This document shows positions 25,505-39,800 of a stretch of 64,000 nucleotides of DNA, in pieces (position 1 is the first letter of the stretch; the number at the start of each line of letters is the position of its first letter). The position numbers and the translations under genes are program-made. The DNA comes from Cyprinus carpio (lineage: Eukaryota > Chordata > Actinopteri > Cypriniformes > Cyprinidae): the NCBI RefSeq assembly GCF_018340385.1, contig NC_056611.1:15829610-15893609 (forward strand), given 5' to 3'. The notes under the pieces were generated by a model. The model did no database searches and had not been told where the DNA came from. It saw nothing but the letters and a program-made list of their open reading frames with translations.

Positions 25505-28500
25505 GTGCCTTGCGAAAGTATTCATACCCCTTCATTTTTTATTATATGTTAAATTACTTTCAATTATTTTTTCCCACATTATTCTATATTAATTTAATTA
25601 TTCTAATTAAAGTAATAACACTGACTCAAAAGTTTTGAATTGTAGTGTGTATAATCAGTTGTGTTTTTGTAGGTAAAGGTAACATTGTTCTCACCCTTTG
25701 CTGCGGCGGTAAGTGGTGCCCACCGGACAGGGTACTGGTGGGGCATAAATGTTTCCAGAAAACTCAGGGTCAGGCATGCACACCTCGAGAGACAGATCCT
25801 CACTCAGCTTAAACCCGTAGTCACTGCAAACAGATAAAGATGACACAAAGTAGAGGAAAATGATTGACATTCAAGTGAAGAAAATGGCAAAATGAGAAAA
25901 GTAACAGAAAACGGGGTTTCGGCTCATACCACTCATAGTCCTGTCGAGTGCAGGAGCAGTTGGACAGAGTGACAGGCCTGTCGAAGTCCTCGCCGTTGAA
26001 GCAGGTGGCGTGAGGTGAACGACGCTTGTACACTATCTCTCTGCCGAGCAGACAGCCGTTTCCCCTCTCGTCAGAAGGAGACCAGAGTTTATAGTCACCC
26101 TCCAAGCACGGCACACCTAAATACACATAACATCAGATGTAGAACTAGGGAACTTGCTGGGCAGTTGCTAAGGTGCAACAATTATAAGTGCATTGTTCTC
26201 TTACCAAGCACATCACTAGCGTTGACCTGCACAATGAGCCAGCTGTGTTTCTGGTCCGCATATGAGCCAAAGATGGTGAAGATGGTGCTCTTTTCACCCG
26301 GTTCAGTCAGCAGCTGGTACACATATACCTCCTGCTCTGAGAACTGGAACTCTTTCCAGGTTTCCCCCTCGTTGGTACTAAATCTGAGCCAGCAAAAGAC
26401 AAGACACAGCTATCAGTAACGTCCTAAAGCCTGATAATACTCAAAGAGCTTCTACTAAAAGCAGAGTGACAATAGATCCTTAAACGGTTACTGACTTGAG
26501 TGTTCGGGTAGAGCCACCCTGCGCAATAGCCATCAGGATCCCTCCATGATCTCCCCAGGTGTAGAAATGAGGACCAGCCAGGGCCTACAGAACAAGAGGA
26601 CACACACAGAATCCTTCAACACTTTGAAGAACCGAATGTTTTTTTTAATCAGACATAAATCCTCTCATTAGAAGAAACAAATTGTAATAAGAGAATAATT
26701 TTGCTGTAGTGTAGAGCTTCATTAAATATAATGAAACTTTGTAATATTGCAAAGAACTGAAAATGAGCGACAGCTTTTTTTTGATTCCCAAACCCATTCA
26801 GAATTTGAATACATTCACTCATGGATTCACTCTCTGATAACCATTTATCCAATATTGCCTTTTGCCATTGTGTTTCCTTTATTACTTCAGTTAAGTGAAA
26901 GTGGAGCAGGTGCTTGCGCATTGAAATATATCTGTAGGCAAGTCCGGCCCTGGCCGTGAGTTAACAAATATGCATAGAATATTTTTCTTTAACAATGCAG
27001 CACACTTTAAAAAATACTTGGAAAAAACCTTTTAAACAGAGTATTAATCGGTCAAAATTATTTCAGTTAACGGTCAAACCATTAAAATATGAGCATCCCT
27101 AAAACCAACCAAGCAAATTGCAAAAGAACTGATGATCATGCATTATGATTTACAAAAAAAGAGCAGATTTGATCTTTTGCTTCATGTGAAAAAAATATAT
27201 GGGTGTTCGGGGCAACATAAGGTTTAAAAAATATCAAGTCAAGTCAAAGTTTATTTATACAGCACATTTTAAAGCAAATAAGCTCTGTAAATATATATTA
27301 AATTTTTTTTAAAAAAAATAACTGCAGAAAAAAACTAAATTCTGAGAAAATCAAGTTAAAATGTAAAAAGTAAATAAAATATTGAGCCAATACATAAATA
27401 CAACAATACAAAAATAAATAAAATATTAACTAAAATCATCATCATCATCAAAAAAAAAATTGTAGAAAATGCTGATTTCTGTGTTCTATGCAAACCCAAT
27501 TTTTAACTAAATAACCGTTTTTGTTTTTTTCTTAAAAGAGATGCAGGTTCTCACCTCTCTCCATCTGACCCCTGCGCTGCTGGATACATACACATTGGGC
27601 TTATTGGCCAGATTCTTTCCAACAGATCCTGTGCAGAAGATAGCAGAGAGAGAGAAAAAGAGACAGAGAGAGAGCGAGAGAGCATGAGTTGGCAGTCAAT
27701 ATTTACACTGCATCTGGTGTCATATATCACAGGCCTCAATTACAACTGATATCATGTGACCATCCGACAAAACGACAGCGTTTAAAACAACTGTAAAAGG
27801 GGTATTTATGTTTCATGATGTAAACCACATGAGATATCTCAAGTGGATCCAACCACACCATATTTGTAGTGTAGATGCTAATGTGTCAGCCTACTCAAAT
27901 TCCAGACCACAATAGAGACAAAACAGCAGGAAATTAGCTCAAAGAAGAACAAACCCAGCAAAGGGCAAGAAACACTGTGTTCCTGTTAGATGCTTCAGTC
28001 TCGCCACTGTGACAAGAACCCCAGACAAGGATACTGTCTGTTCCCTCCTCCTTCGACACCCCTGACATCAGAATCATCGTTTTCCTTTTTTCAACGCCAT
28101 ACGTTGTACTGCTGCGTCACCGCAGGTGGTTTTGTCATTAATTAATTTGAGTGCTAATGAACTTCATTTACATTCATCTCCTTAAGAGAGATATGCTGCA
28201 CTTAACACGTTTTTTTTGCAATATGAACAATGCTGAGGTGGCGTAGATGAGTGTGAGGGTGTGTTTGTATGTGATAATTAGCCAGTGGGTGAAGTACAAA
28301 TAATTAGCACATCTGCGCCAGAGCGATAGCAGCCGAAGCGGCCAGACATTTTCACAAGCCTCCTGTGCCTCTCATCTTCATGCATGCACATTATCTAATA
28401 ATCATTTAATTAAAGGCCTGGCTGCGGCTGGCAGAGAGAGAAAGAGAGATACGAGAGGGAGGAAGTGCCTTCCAAACCGTGCAAAGAGAGCAAAATCAAT

Positions 28501-31500
28501 GTTTTCCACCAGGCGTGAACTCAAGAAGTCGGGCTCATGCACTTGCTCCCTATCATTACACTGTGTACTGTGTTCTCTGAAGGGACCTACACACACTTGG
28601 TTAACTGGAGCAAAGCAACATAAACAGGAAGAAACAGAACAAGCTGCTAAAGTGTTTGTATTTCCTCTCTCATGCACATGCTGTATGAGAGGAGCAGAGA
28701 GCAGGTTATGTGGCCCACCTGTTGCCATGATGAGGCCAGGTGCAGACTCTTTAGACAGAATAGGGATCCTGCGCAGCTGAATATTCAGCAGCTGACTCCA
28801 TCTCTGGGCCAAGTGCAGGGAACAGCCATTGTCCAGCTGAGAAAAACCGAGAGAGAGAGAGATAGTAACTATGTAATAATAAAGACAAAAAGAGCACAAA
28901 CAGTTCAGTGGAAAAGCATGAAAAAAACCTACTTCCTCTTACGATCGCTAAACTTAGCAGTCAAACTCCTTTTTCGCAAACACAAAACCACAGCTACATG
29001 AACACATGCTTAGCATCACGAATTCACAAAATAGAGCAAAAAGTGGAGATTCAACACTCATGGTAGGGATAAGCACAATATAGTGGTATCATACCAGTTA
29101 TATACTGATATTAAAGTTTTTTTTATGTATCACTATCACTCAGTCTTGGGTATTTAATTGTTTATGCTCATGAAGATCACCTTTGCCATCATCTAATGCC
29201 CACTTTAAAAACATTAAAAAATATGAATAATTTATAAACACTATTCAAAGTAATCTTTAGCAAATCTCAAAATGCATATCCATTCTTCATACTGTACATT
29301 ATAATGTTTTGATGCCAAAATAATTTGTAGCATTTAAAATTAAACATAATATATATTAAATACAATACATACAATAAGTATATTACATTTTTAGGATTAT
29401 TAAAATGGATTTTAGTTGACATTATTTTTTTTAATTGATTTGAAACTTTTTAATTTGACAAATAAATTAAATAAATATATAACATGAACGTTTTAGACAA
29501 AATAATATAATGTATAGACAAAATAATATAACATTTTATTTAACATTTATCGGTTATTGGCCATAAATTTACTCAGTACTTAAAGTACTCAGTACTCTAG
29601 TACTCAGAAATGCCAGCAATGATCATTCATAAATATTATATTCCATTACAGTGTCATTTTGGGTAGTAGTGTGTGGTCTGAACAGTTAGAGGGGGATAGA
29701 AATGTATGCCAAAAAGCATATAGTGCATTCACTCAACTCTGCATAGAAAGAGCATCTACATCAGATGTGTTTGTGTGCTTAAAAACTCCTGAATGAGGGT
29801 TAAACTAAATGGACCAAAATCACATGGACCTTGCTTTAAAAAATTTTGGATTATTGTTAAATTGACAGGACATTTTAAAAGAAAAACCCTTTACCCCAGA
29901 GTATTTGGCTGATTAATCTAGTACTTAAAAGTGTCCAAAATGACCAACATCCCTAATACCTGGCAGCCTATGGTTCCTCCCAGGCTGTCGGCCGCAGGTG
30001 GCTGCAGAAGCTCCCAGGTTCCTCCTTTATCAAACGTGATGACTGACCGCATGTTGTCCTCAGTGACTGATCCATTGATCAGAGTGGCCACAAACACACC
30101 CCTCAGCCCCTCGACCCGGTGGAGATCTGCAAACGGCTCGTTGGCGAAGTACCTTTCAAACACACAAAAACACAAATCTGTTTACATGCACCATTCATAT
30201 CTGCCAAGAGAGGGAGGCTCTGTGAAAACGCCATTGGCACGCGAGCCAAGCGCATCTCATCTGCATTCCGCACTGCAGTAATTGCGTCTCTGCTCTCAGG
30301 CGGCCGTGCTGAGCTCAGTGGTTTGGCGGTGGGTGAGATCCCGCTCTGCCGCAGAGTAAAACAATAGCATGTCCTTGGGAAGCTGTGTAGGAATGATAGA
30401 TTGCTTTTCTACTGACAGTGTGAGCTGAGGGGCCAGTGGGTGAAGACATAGTTCTTGCATTACAGAGATGAGACCTTACTAACCTGCTTATGGGTTGAAG
30501 CGTGCAAAGCCAAAACGGATTTACAGCACTGATGAGGGGCCGTCACTAAACCAAGAGGAGTTCAAGTAAAGGTGACGAGACCAAAAGCTGTGTAATACCA
30601 GGGCTTAACATGAATTATTGAACTGGCTCAACATGGTTGTTGGCTCTCAGACAACATTTCTAACTAAATTTTTTGGTTCGGGCTTCAACCAAAGATTTCC
30701 TTTGGATTTTAGGGATTATGATTAGTGTGAAGTTAAGAAAAAGGCATTATGGTTAGTGTAGGTCAATATTTCTTGTTTTTTAGGGTGAAAAGTAGATAGT
30801 ATAGTGAAAGTTTCTTCTGAAAACTGCTAAGAAATGCATTTATTTATTTATGCATTTTCAGATTTACACTACTGTTCAAAGGTTTAGGGTCAGTAAGATT
30901 TTTTTTAAGGAATTAATATTTGTCATCAGCAAGAATGCATTAAATTGATTAAAAGTGAAAGTAAAAAACACATTTGTTACAGAAATTCGGGATTCAAATA
31001 AATTCTGTTCTTTTGAACTTAATATTCATTAAAGAATCCTAAAAAATTGTATTATGTTTTCCCCAAAATATATGCTGCACAACTGTTTTCGACATTGATA
31101 GTAATTTTTAAATGTTCATTTGCAAAATTTAATTATTTTTTTATGATTTCTGATGGGTAATGTGAAATGATAGTCTGGAGTTATGATTTTGAAATGTTTG
31201 ATTTTTTATAATTAAAATTAATTTGAATTTTAAAATGTACTCAAATAGAAAAAAGTATTTTTTTTTTAAATTTGTAATATTATTTCACAGTATTAGTATT
31301 TTTACTGCATTTTTGATCAAATAAATGTGGCCTTGGTGAAAAAAATGTAAATTACCAACCTCAAACTGTTAAACGATTCTGTATAGTTTTATGATGAATA
31401 ACAAAAATACAATTTTTATTTTCTTTTAAGCTTAAGGTAGTCTTTTCAAAAATATGTTGCATGTAAATATTCCATATATCATTTGTAAAGACAGAAAACT

Positions 31501-33071
31501 ACCAATAAAAAGACAAAAAGGCAATACAAAATATTTAACAGTAATGAATGGGGTTAGGGACACGAGTATTTAAAGGGATAGTTCACCCAAAAATGAAAAT
31601 TCTGTCATTAATTACTCACCCTCATGTCGTTCCAAACCCGTAAGATCTTTGTTCATTTTCAGAACACAATATAAGATTTTTTTTATGAAATCTAAGAGCT
31701 TTCTTACCCTCTATAGACAGCAAGGCAATGACACGTTCAAGGCCCAGAAAGGTTATCAGGACATTGTTAAAATAGTCCATGTGACATCAGTGGTTCAACT
31801 GTAATGTTATGAAACTACAATAATACTTTTTGTGCACAAAGAAAACAAACTTGTTCTCTTTCATGTCAGTCTCCACTGCGCATTCACAAGAGTTCCATGA
31901 AGTGGTGGTTCCATTGCTGTCTATGCAGGGTCAGAAAGCTCTTGGATTTCATCAAAAATATCTTAAGTTGTGTTCTGAAGATAAACAAAGATCTTACGGG
32001 TTTGGAACGACATTAGGGTGAGTAATTATTGACAGAATTTTCATTTTTAGGTGAACTATCACTTTAATAGCTCTTGGTCGATTAACGCGTATACGCGTGT
32101 TTTGGGTTTTTTTCTCCTGATAACCCCGAAAAGAACTTAAATTACACTTTCAGTTTTGATCGTACAGATAAGAGCAATACATCAATCAAATCTGTAAAGG
32201 GTCTACTTTTTTTTGTATACAGACATAATAACAACAAAACTTTGTGCACTTATAAAATAAAGATAACAAAGCAGGAGTGCTGTCTGCAGCCTTTGTCTGC
32301 GCTGATCTTCAGTTACAAATGCGTCATTAAAATGAACTGTAACTCAGTGAATACTCAACACAGAGACATGAGAGAGATATCTATAGAAAGCCTGACATGT
32401 CTACTTTTAAACTAAACAAGTGCTGCTGAAAACAAATATTCTGTGATAAAGTAATCCATATGAAAACAACGCGATGTCCGTTTTTCACGTCCCCCTTCAT
32501 TATCTTCTAATGCGACCACGCCCCCGCGCCGAGCGCGCCTTTGAGATTCAAATGTTTCACTGAAGCGCGGTTTTTTGAATACGCCCACACAACAGAAGAC
32601 AACGCAGCGCGAGACTTGTTCTTCAAGTTTTTATTATTTTACTGTTTGCTTCGCGATGGAAGGAATAAGACATAATTCACCCCAAAAAGATGTGATGTGG
32701 TTGAGGATTTGAGATTTGGATTTCCTCAGAAAAAAAGAATGAAGCACTTTATTCAGCAGAGATCATAAACATGAGTAAGTCCTCTTATTTATTTATATAC
32801 TTGTACTAGTTTTCACATAACGTGTAAAGCATTTTACTAGTTGGACTTTTTCCAAAGACTTTTTCCAAACTATAATTCCTGACTAAATGTATAATCAAGT
32901 GATATATTATGAAGTTTCAATAACAATATACTTTACTATACCATTCAAAAGCTTGATGTAAATAATATAAATGTAACAATAAATGTAACTGTAACAAATG
33001 TAACAATCATTGCTGTTCTTTCAATTTATCCCCCCTAAAAAACCTGAAAAAAATATTCTCAGCTCTTTTCA

Positions 33072-33135
<64 letters not shown>

Positions 33136-34605
33136 CAATAAATGTTTTTTTGTAGAAAATAAGGTTGTTAAAAGGATTTCTGAAGGATTGTGTGACTGGA
33201 GTAATGATGCAAAAAATTCAGTTTGAAAGTCAGCTTTGATTGTTCCTAATAAAACTGTTTATGCACTCACAAGTGAATATTAAATTATGTTGTGGGATAA
33301 TTAAATATATTCTAAATAAACTACAAACATAAAATTATATACATTTTATTTTGTCCTCACATTCTTTCTTGTAACTCATCCCTCTCAGTGACACAGGTGA
33401 CTGAATGGCTCATTATGCAGCTCATTATGCAGGCCTTTGTCTTCTCAGGTGTGAATTCATGATAGTTGACGCCTACTCGCATATGACTTTTACCAAAAAA
33501 AAAGTGTTTTTAGAAAATTTAAATCAATATATTGTTTTCTGTAAGTGAGTAAACAAGATGATTTTCACATCATTTAGAAAAAAAAAATTCTAGGCTACAA
33601 GCTCCAGTTCTCAAAAGTCCTGGGAACCAATTTTCTATATGTGTTTTATTGCCTTATTCAAGTGATTTAACATTTTTAGTTTTTCACTAACCACGCATAA
33701 CATTTTTTTTTCTCAAAAACACAATCATGTACATACATGCTGCTCACATATTATTATAGCCTAGTTTGTGCTGATTACAGTGAGATTAGACTTTAGCCAT
33801 TTAGATATTTATAAGAAACTGAAAAAAGGAAATGTCAGGGCATGAAAAAACTTCTCCAGGCCCCAAAAATACCCTTAGACTCCAGAGGGTATCACGGAAT
33901 ATTGTTCCAGGACCAACGAACATATGTCCTACTTTGGTAAATCACTTTTATTGGTCACACCATCTGTGTTTATGTACTGTTCTGCAGCAGGAAGGCATCT
34001 CTCTCTTTCTCACACACATACACTGTGATGTTTAACTGTACCTGATAAGCGTGTTGCTCCCAGAGCCATCAGGGCTGTAGAACAGCACGTTCTCTAGGGA
34101 CAGAGAGAAGGCTAGGCCCTGTGTGTCCGAGATGTACAGGTGTGTGACATTATTATTGTGGTTCACGCATACAAACACCTGGTCCTCCGAAGCATCTGCT
34201 ATGTAGTACTCCTGCAGAGAGAGGAGAACAGGGAATCGCATGAGACAGGTAAACAACATGAAGCTTTAATAGTCATGACCAATATATTTCTGAGACTAAA
34301 CGAAGCTGACGGCACTTACTGTGATGGGGTGGCGGGTGTTAAACTGAGCTGCTCTCATTGGCTGCCGGTTGTAGGAAACCCACAGCTGGACAGACTGAGA
34401 CTCGTGGCTCCCAAACAACGTCTGCGGAAACACATTCATATTATTTAGCTGAACTAAAACAAATAAATCAAACTGGATATCACATATTAGTCAAGTGAAG
34501 TGATGTGTGGTCAATTATGGTGATCCATACTTGGAATTTGTGCTCTGCATTTAACCCATCCACGTGTACACACACAGCAGTGAACACACACACACACACA
34601 CATAC

Positions 34606-34646
<41 letters not shown>

Positions 34647-36820
34647 CATAAATATATATATATATATATATAAACTAAAACGAAAACTTTAACTAAAATT
34701 AAAATGAGAACCAAATCTAAAAATTAAAAATTGATTCAAAATATTAACAAAAACTATAGCTTTATATCAATGATAAAATAACACTGATTACGGAATGTCT
34801 TCTTATGACTAATAATTAAATAAATTTTAATATTTCTATCTAAAAACTATTTTTAATTATTGTTTTATTTCAGCTTTGTCAATAATAACTATATGATCAA
34901 CAGACTACAACAAAAAGAATATGTATTTTGATTATTTTTATGAATAATAAAATTCTTAAAATAATATTAATCATTTAGAATAATTTGTATAATAATAATA
35001 TATTATTATTATTATTATTAATAAAAGTAATTTATACACTTATTAATGAGAAGAAAAAATTGTTAACAATTTGGACTAACAATAATAAAAAAAAAAGTTT
35101 AATTGTGTTAATACCAAAACAATAAAATAATTTAATGTACATATGTGAACAGTGTTAATCAGCTGAACAATATGAATATCATTTTAAAAAATGGTTAAAA
35201 AGATTTATCGGTCTATATTTAGTTAAAATGCACTTTGAGAGTTACATCACACAAGGTGGTTTATTTTAGCACATCCTTCAGATGAGACGTTAAACCGAGG
35301 TCCTGACTCTCTGTATAATAACTAAAATTAAACATTCATAGTTTCATAAAGATTTTAGAAGGTAATCTGATACCTTCAGCTACCATAAACCATGGCATAA
35401 TACCACTATAAATGGGGTCTGAATGGCAAACAATATCAGCATGGGCAGATATGCCCAGCCAGCACTGTTTTCACTAGGGTCCTGTACCTATTACTGCTCA
35501 ATAAGGACTACTGGGAATCTGCAAATGGAAAAAACAGTATGTCTCATTTGTACTTCTAAAACTGCTGGGGGTTTTTTAAAGATAAAAGGGAAGGAAAGCT
35601 GGTGTGAGTGATACTAATCTAGTCAGTGTCCCAGCAACCTAGATGTGCCTCTGTCTAGCAATGCGTCCTGAAGGGATGAGTCTTTTCACTCCTTCTTCCC
35701 AAGTCTCTCCTTCACTTACTCCCCTCAGGAAATCAAAGCTTCAATCAATTCTGTAGTTCAAGCGGTTCAATCAGCCTTTCCTTTGTACGACAAGCTGTCT
35801 CTGTAATCAAGCTGTGGGTGAGTAAGAGTTACTTACATCAGGTTCACAAAGCTGTAAAATAAAGTCTCACTATATAACAAACGGATTGCATACAACCAAA
35901 CTAAAGATCTGTGTCTGAGATATGTGTTCAATATTCACTACATAAATACCTCATCTGAAATGAGGGAATTCAAATGACAAAAAAACTACTACCATTCCGA
36001 CAGATTTTTCAAAACTTTTTTCTTGCCATGTAAACAAGTAAACAGATTTGCCTAAAAAATTAGATTTTTGCTGCCTGCCTAAAAGCCAAAGATGCCATTA
36101 GAGGTGAAAAAGGCATTACTCAAAAAAAGCAAAGAAACAGATTCTCTGCATTAATCAGGTTTATTGCTGTTTCCTAGATAAAACTGCAAATTCAAAATGG
36201 GCTGCAAGATGGGAGTGGTAACAGGCAAATTACTAATAAACAGCCAGCATAAGGGATTTATTGGGTCAGTGTAAGAACAACAGGAAGACAGCCTGTCAGA
36301 TTCAAGTGTATTTATAAGCATAATCATCCTTCATAATTAAATGCACAAAGGCTCAGTGTTTTCTTTCTCTGCTCTCTGCACTGCCTCGTTTTTAGTCACA
36401 CCATTCATGCTATTGATTTATCTTGCTGTTAACGGCTGTCTCCAGGAACAGACTGCAGTGTTGTGGAAGCAGCCAAAACACAATCTGGCTTTAGAGAGCA
36501 AAGACCAAGGAGATCTCTCTAAACAGACGCTGTTGCCAGGAGATCTTAAGAGAGCAAAGTGTGTGATAACAACAATCAAATCACAAAGCTGCAACAACCA
36601 GATCCAGATGCCAATGTTTAGATATGGTACCATAATATCAGAATAATATGTTCTTGTGTAAACAATACATCATTGCATGCAATTATTGGACAAGGTTATT
36701 AAAAATGATGGAAAACATGTAGTATACTTGCATATGAAAATACACTACAGAGTTAACTATATAATTTAAAATATAAAAATATTATATAATTTGTTAAAAA
36801 AAATAGTTAAACTCTATCCA

Positions 36821-36858
<38 letters not shown>

Positions 36859-39800
36859 GCTGAGTGAAATTAAACAAAATTATATTTCTTTTCTATTGTC
36901 CTTAAAAAATTATAATTACTTTTTTAGGTCTGTAAATCAAAAGTTTAAAACTGTGGTATTTTTAAGAAAACTTTTTTAAAGGAATAGTTCACCCAAAAAT
37001 TTACATTTTGCCATCATTTACTCACCCTCAAGTCATTCCAAACCTGTCTAAGTTTCTCTCTTATGTTTGCAAATAAATTTATCAAGCTGCAATCTCAAAG
37101 TCTGAAAGGTGCTGTTGTAATTCAATAGCATCATAACTGGCACCTTTCAGGAAGGTGCAGAGCTGCTACAGAGGTGGATGCACAGCGTTTCTGCGATTGA
37201 GCCTTTAACGAATCCTGTCAGGTGGTCAGAGGTCAGAAATTTTCTCCCAGGGTTCCATTTGCACCCGACACATAGATCCAACCTCCAATTTTAGCCGTCA
37301 CAGTATCATTAAGCATTTATAGGCAGTTAGCCACAAACAGCCCCTCTGAGCAAACTGTCATCTCTCTTTCTGCTGCCATAGTATCCGAATGTCCCTGACT
37401 AAAACTTGACAGCAAAAAGAAGCCTATAAGAAGCCTTCTATTCTTCCATGCCAACATGAATGGAATCATTTCTGGCACAGCCGGCCTAATGAATATCTGG
37501 CTTTGGAGTCACTTTGCCGTCTTTTTGGAGGAGGCATTTATCTCTGGAACAACAGCCGTACTGTGCTGGCAGTCTCTCCCATCGCTTAGTCTGGAAGACA
37601 GATCAGACTTTCAAGCATGAGTGAGAATGTGTAGATGCAGCATGTTGAAGGGACACTGTGTGAAAAGTTCTGCATTGCTGAGATGGTTGGTTAAAAATGA
37701 GGACCCTTTCCCAACAGTAAAGACTCTACTGAATCTTTAGAGCCACAGGAAAAAGAAAATTATATTTCTCTTTAATATAAAGGTTCTTTAATCAGTCTGT
37801 GAAGAGACTCACAAACTTTGGGTTTTGAAGGTTAGCAAAGCTCAGTTAACCCTAGTTAAATTTGAAGGAATAGTTCAGCCAAAAATGTACAAACTTGCAA
37901 AAAATTAACTCATCCTTGTGCACGGTGCAGGTGCACTTAGGGTGTGTTCGAATACACTTTTGCTAGTTTAACTACAGGAAAAACGGTTGGCGCACCTGAC
38001 TTATGGTCTAAAAGGATTCTCCCTATTCTCTTAAGGGGTAATGGGTGTGTTTTGGGCATAATGTGCAATAAACAGAGTCTCATCTTCCATTCCCTTTAAG
38101 AGCCAATTGCACTCGCGCCATGGCAGATTCGCTATTTACATGGTGGAATTTTCAAGCCCAAAGACTGAACATGTCTCCAGAGAGGAAACGGAGCTGTTCG
38201 TGCGCGAGCAAATAGGTAGGCCAATTCTGATGCATGCAATGACTATCCATTATGACATGTAGGCATTTTTATATATTATTTAGCCTACACAATAATAATC
38301 TTTTACACTGTAATCCTTTAATTTTTAATATTTGGCATGTTTGTGTGCTGCTGCATGTGTGTAATAAGCAGAGTATATGCGCGTTGTGGACCCGCCTAAA
38401 GGCGCATATTACTAACACACTCTTTAAATAACAAAAAATTACTGCACCACTGAATTTAGACCAGGTTTTAGTTGGTCAGTGACGTAGTCTATATCAGTAG
38501 CAACGCGCCAAAAATGCACCTCATTTTCAGGCCAGCACACCCATGGTCGCACAAATGAGCGCAAATGCATTTGCTATTTAAACAACATGAATGTGAAAAT
38601 GATAACTGCGACGGGCTGAAACTAGCAAAAAATACTTGCATCGTGCCTGGCGCCGCATTCCGCCAAGTGTATGATAAGGCCCATAGAGTTTGTTTCTTCA
38701 ACGAAACAGAAATTTAGCATTACATCACCTGCTCAACAATGGATCTTCTGCAGTAATAATAACAATAATAATAATAAAAACAATAGTTTGATTAATAATA
38801 GGTTTATTTCTTCATCGGAACAGATTTTGAATGGGTGCCGTCAGAATGAGAGTCCAAACAGCTGATAAAAACATCACAATAATCCACAAGTAATCCACAT
38901 GACTCTGATTTATGATCTGAAGGAAACCTGTAGTTAAAGATCTACATTTACAAAAGTTTTCTTGTAATCAAAAGGTATTTTACTTAAAAGTATTCAATTG
39001 AGACCACTTAAGTGCCTTCTGTCATACCGTAATCATGCTTAAAATCTCTCCGTCTTTTTTCTGTAAATATCTTCCTTCATCAAAGTTCAGATTACACCCT
39101 GAAACCAGGTTATCACTAAAGCAGCTTGCAGGGCTACAGAGAGGTGAGGACGTGAGAAGAGAAAAGGCTTAATTATTACTAAGAATCTCTTTGACATTAT
39201 GGATAAATCCCTGAGATGAGAGGACCTTGGTTTCCACATCTTTAATTAGTCTTAGAAGCTTCTCACTGCCAAAGGCTCTTGTGATATTCATTATGGTAAT
39301 CCTATTAGCCGGGCTGCAGATAGAGGGACTCGACACAATGAGAGCAAAAGAGTGAGTCAGAGAGAGACACAGTGACTGAAAGAAAAAAGGGTGACAGACT
39401 ACAATGTCGTCCGACTGGCAAGAGATTTTGTATATGTTCCAAAACCTAGTGAACACCATAGCTACCTACTACCTACATAGGCAGCATCCTAATTAAACTG
39501 AATCTCACAAATGACAAAATTTTGAACGTTAAACAAGCAGCAAATTACAAAGTATACAGAGACCCAACTCATAATGAACATTTATCTCGCTTCATCCACC
39601 ATCTTGGGATTTTTTGCTATGCTTGCTGCAAAACATTCTGGTAAAGGTCTATAAAGGACTTGGATTTTTGTCTTGTAATTTGAGATATATTAGCATTTTT
39701 TTATTTACTATAATATAGTATATATGAATATATTTAATCAGATTTTAGTTTTTATGTTTAGTTTAGGGGAGGGTGATGTGACCAAAATCTTATATCACGA

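Larger units (their letters stand above)
30153..34041 (-). other. sorl1 intron 8 (3.9 kb)
   Basis: Carries an interspersed repeat, a full MITE, and an unassigned segment at 32090-32790 that is locally GC/CpG-rich around 32470-32640. No exon found. Confidence 0.85.

Noticed and set aside
28402..28899. 165-codon minus-strand ORF covering exon 10
   Set aside because: Only 28719-28836 matches SORL1 and is bounded by splice sites; the flanks are intron read-through.
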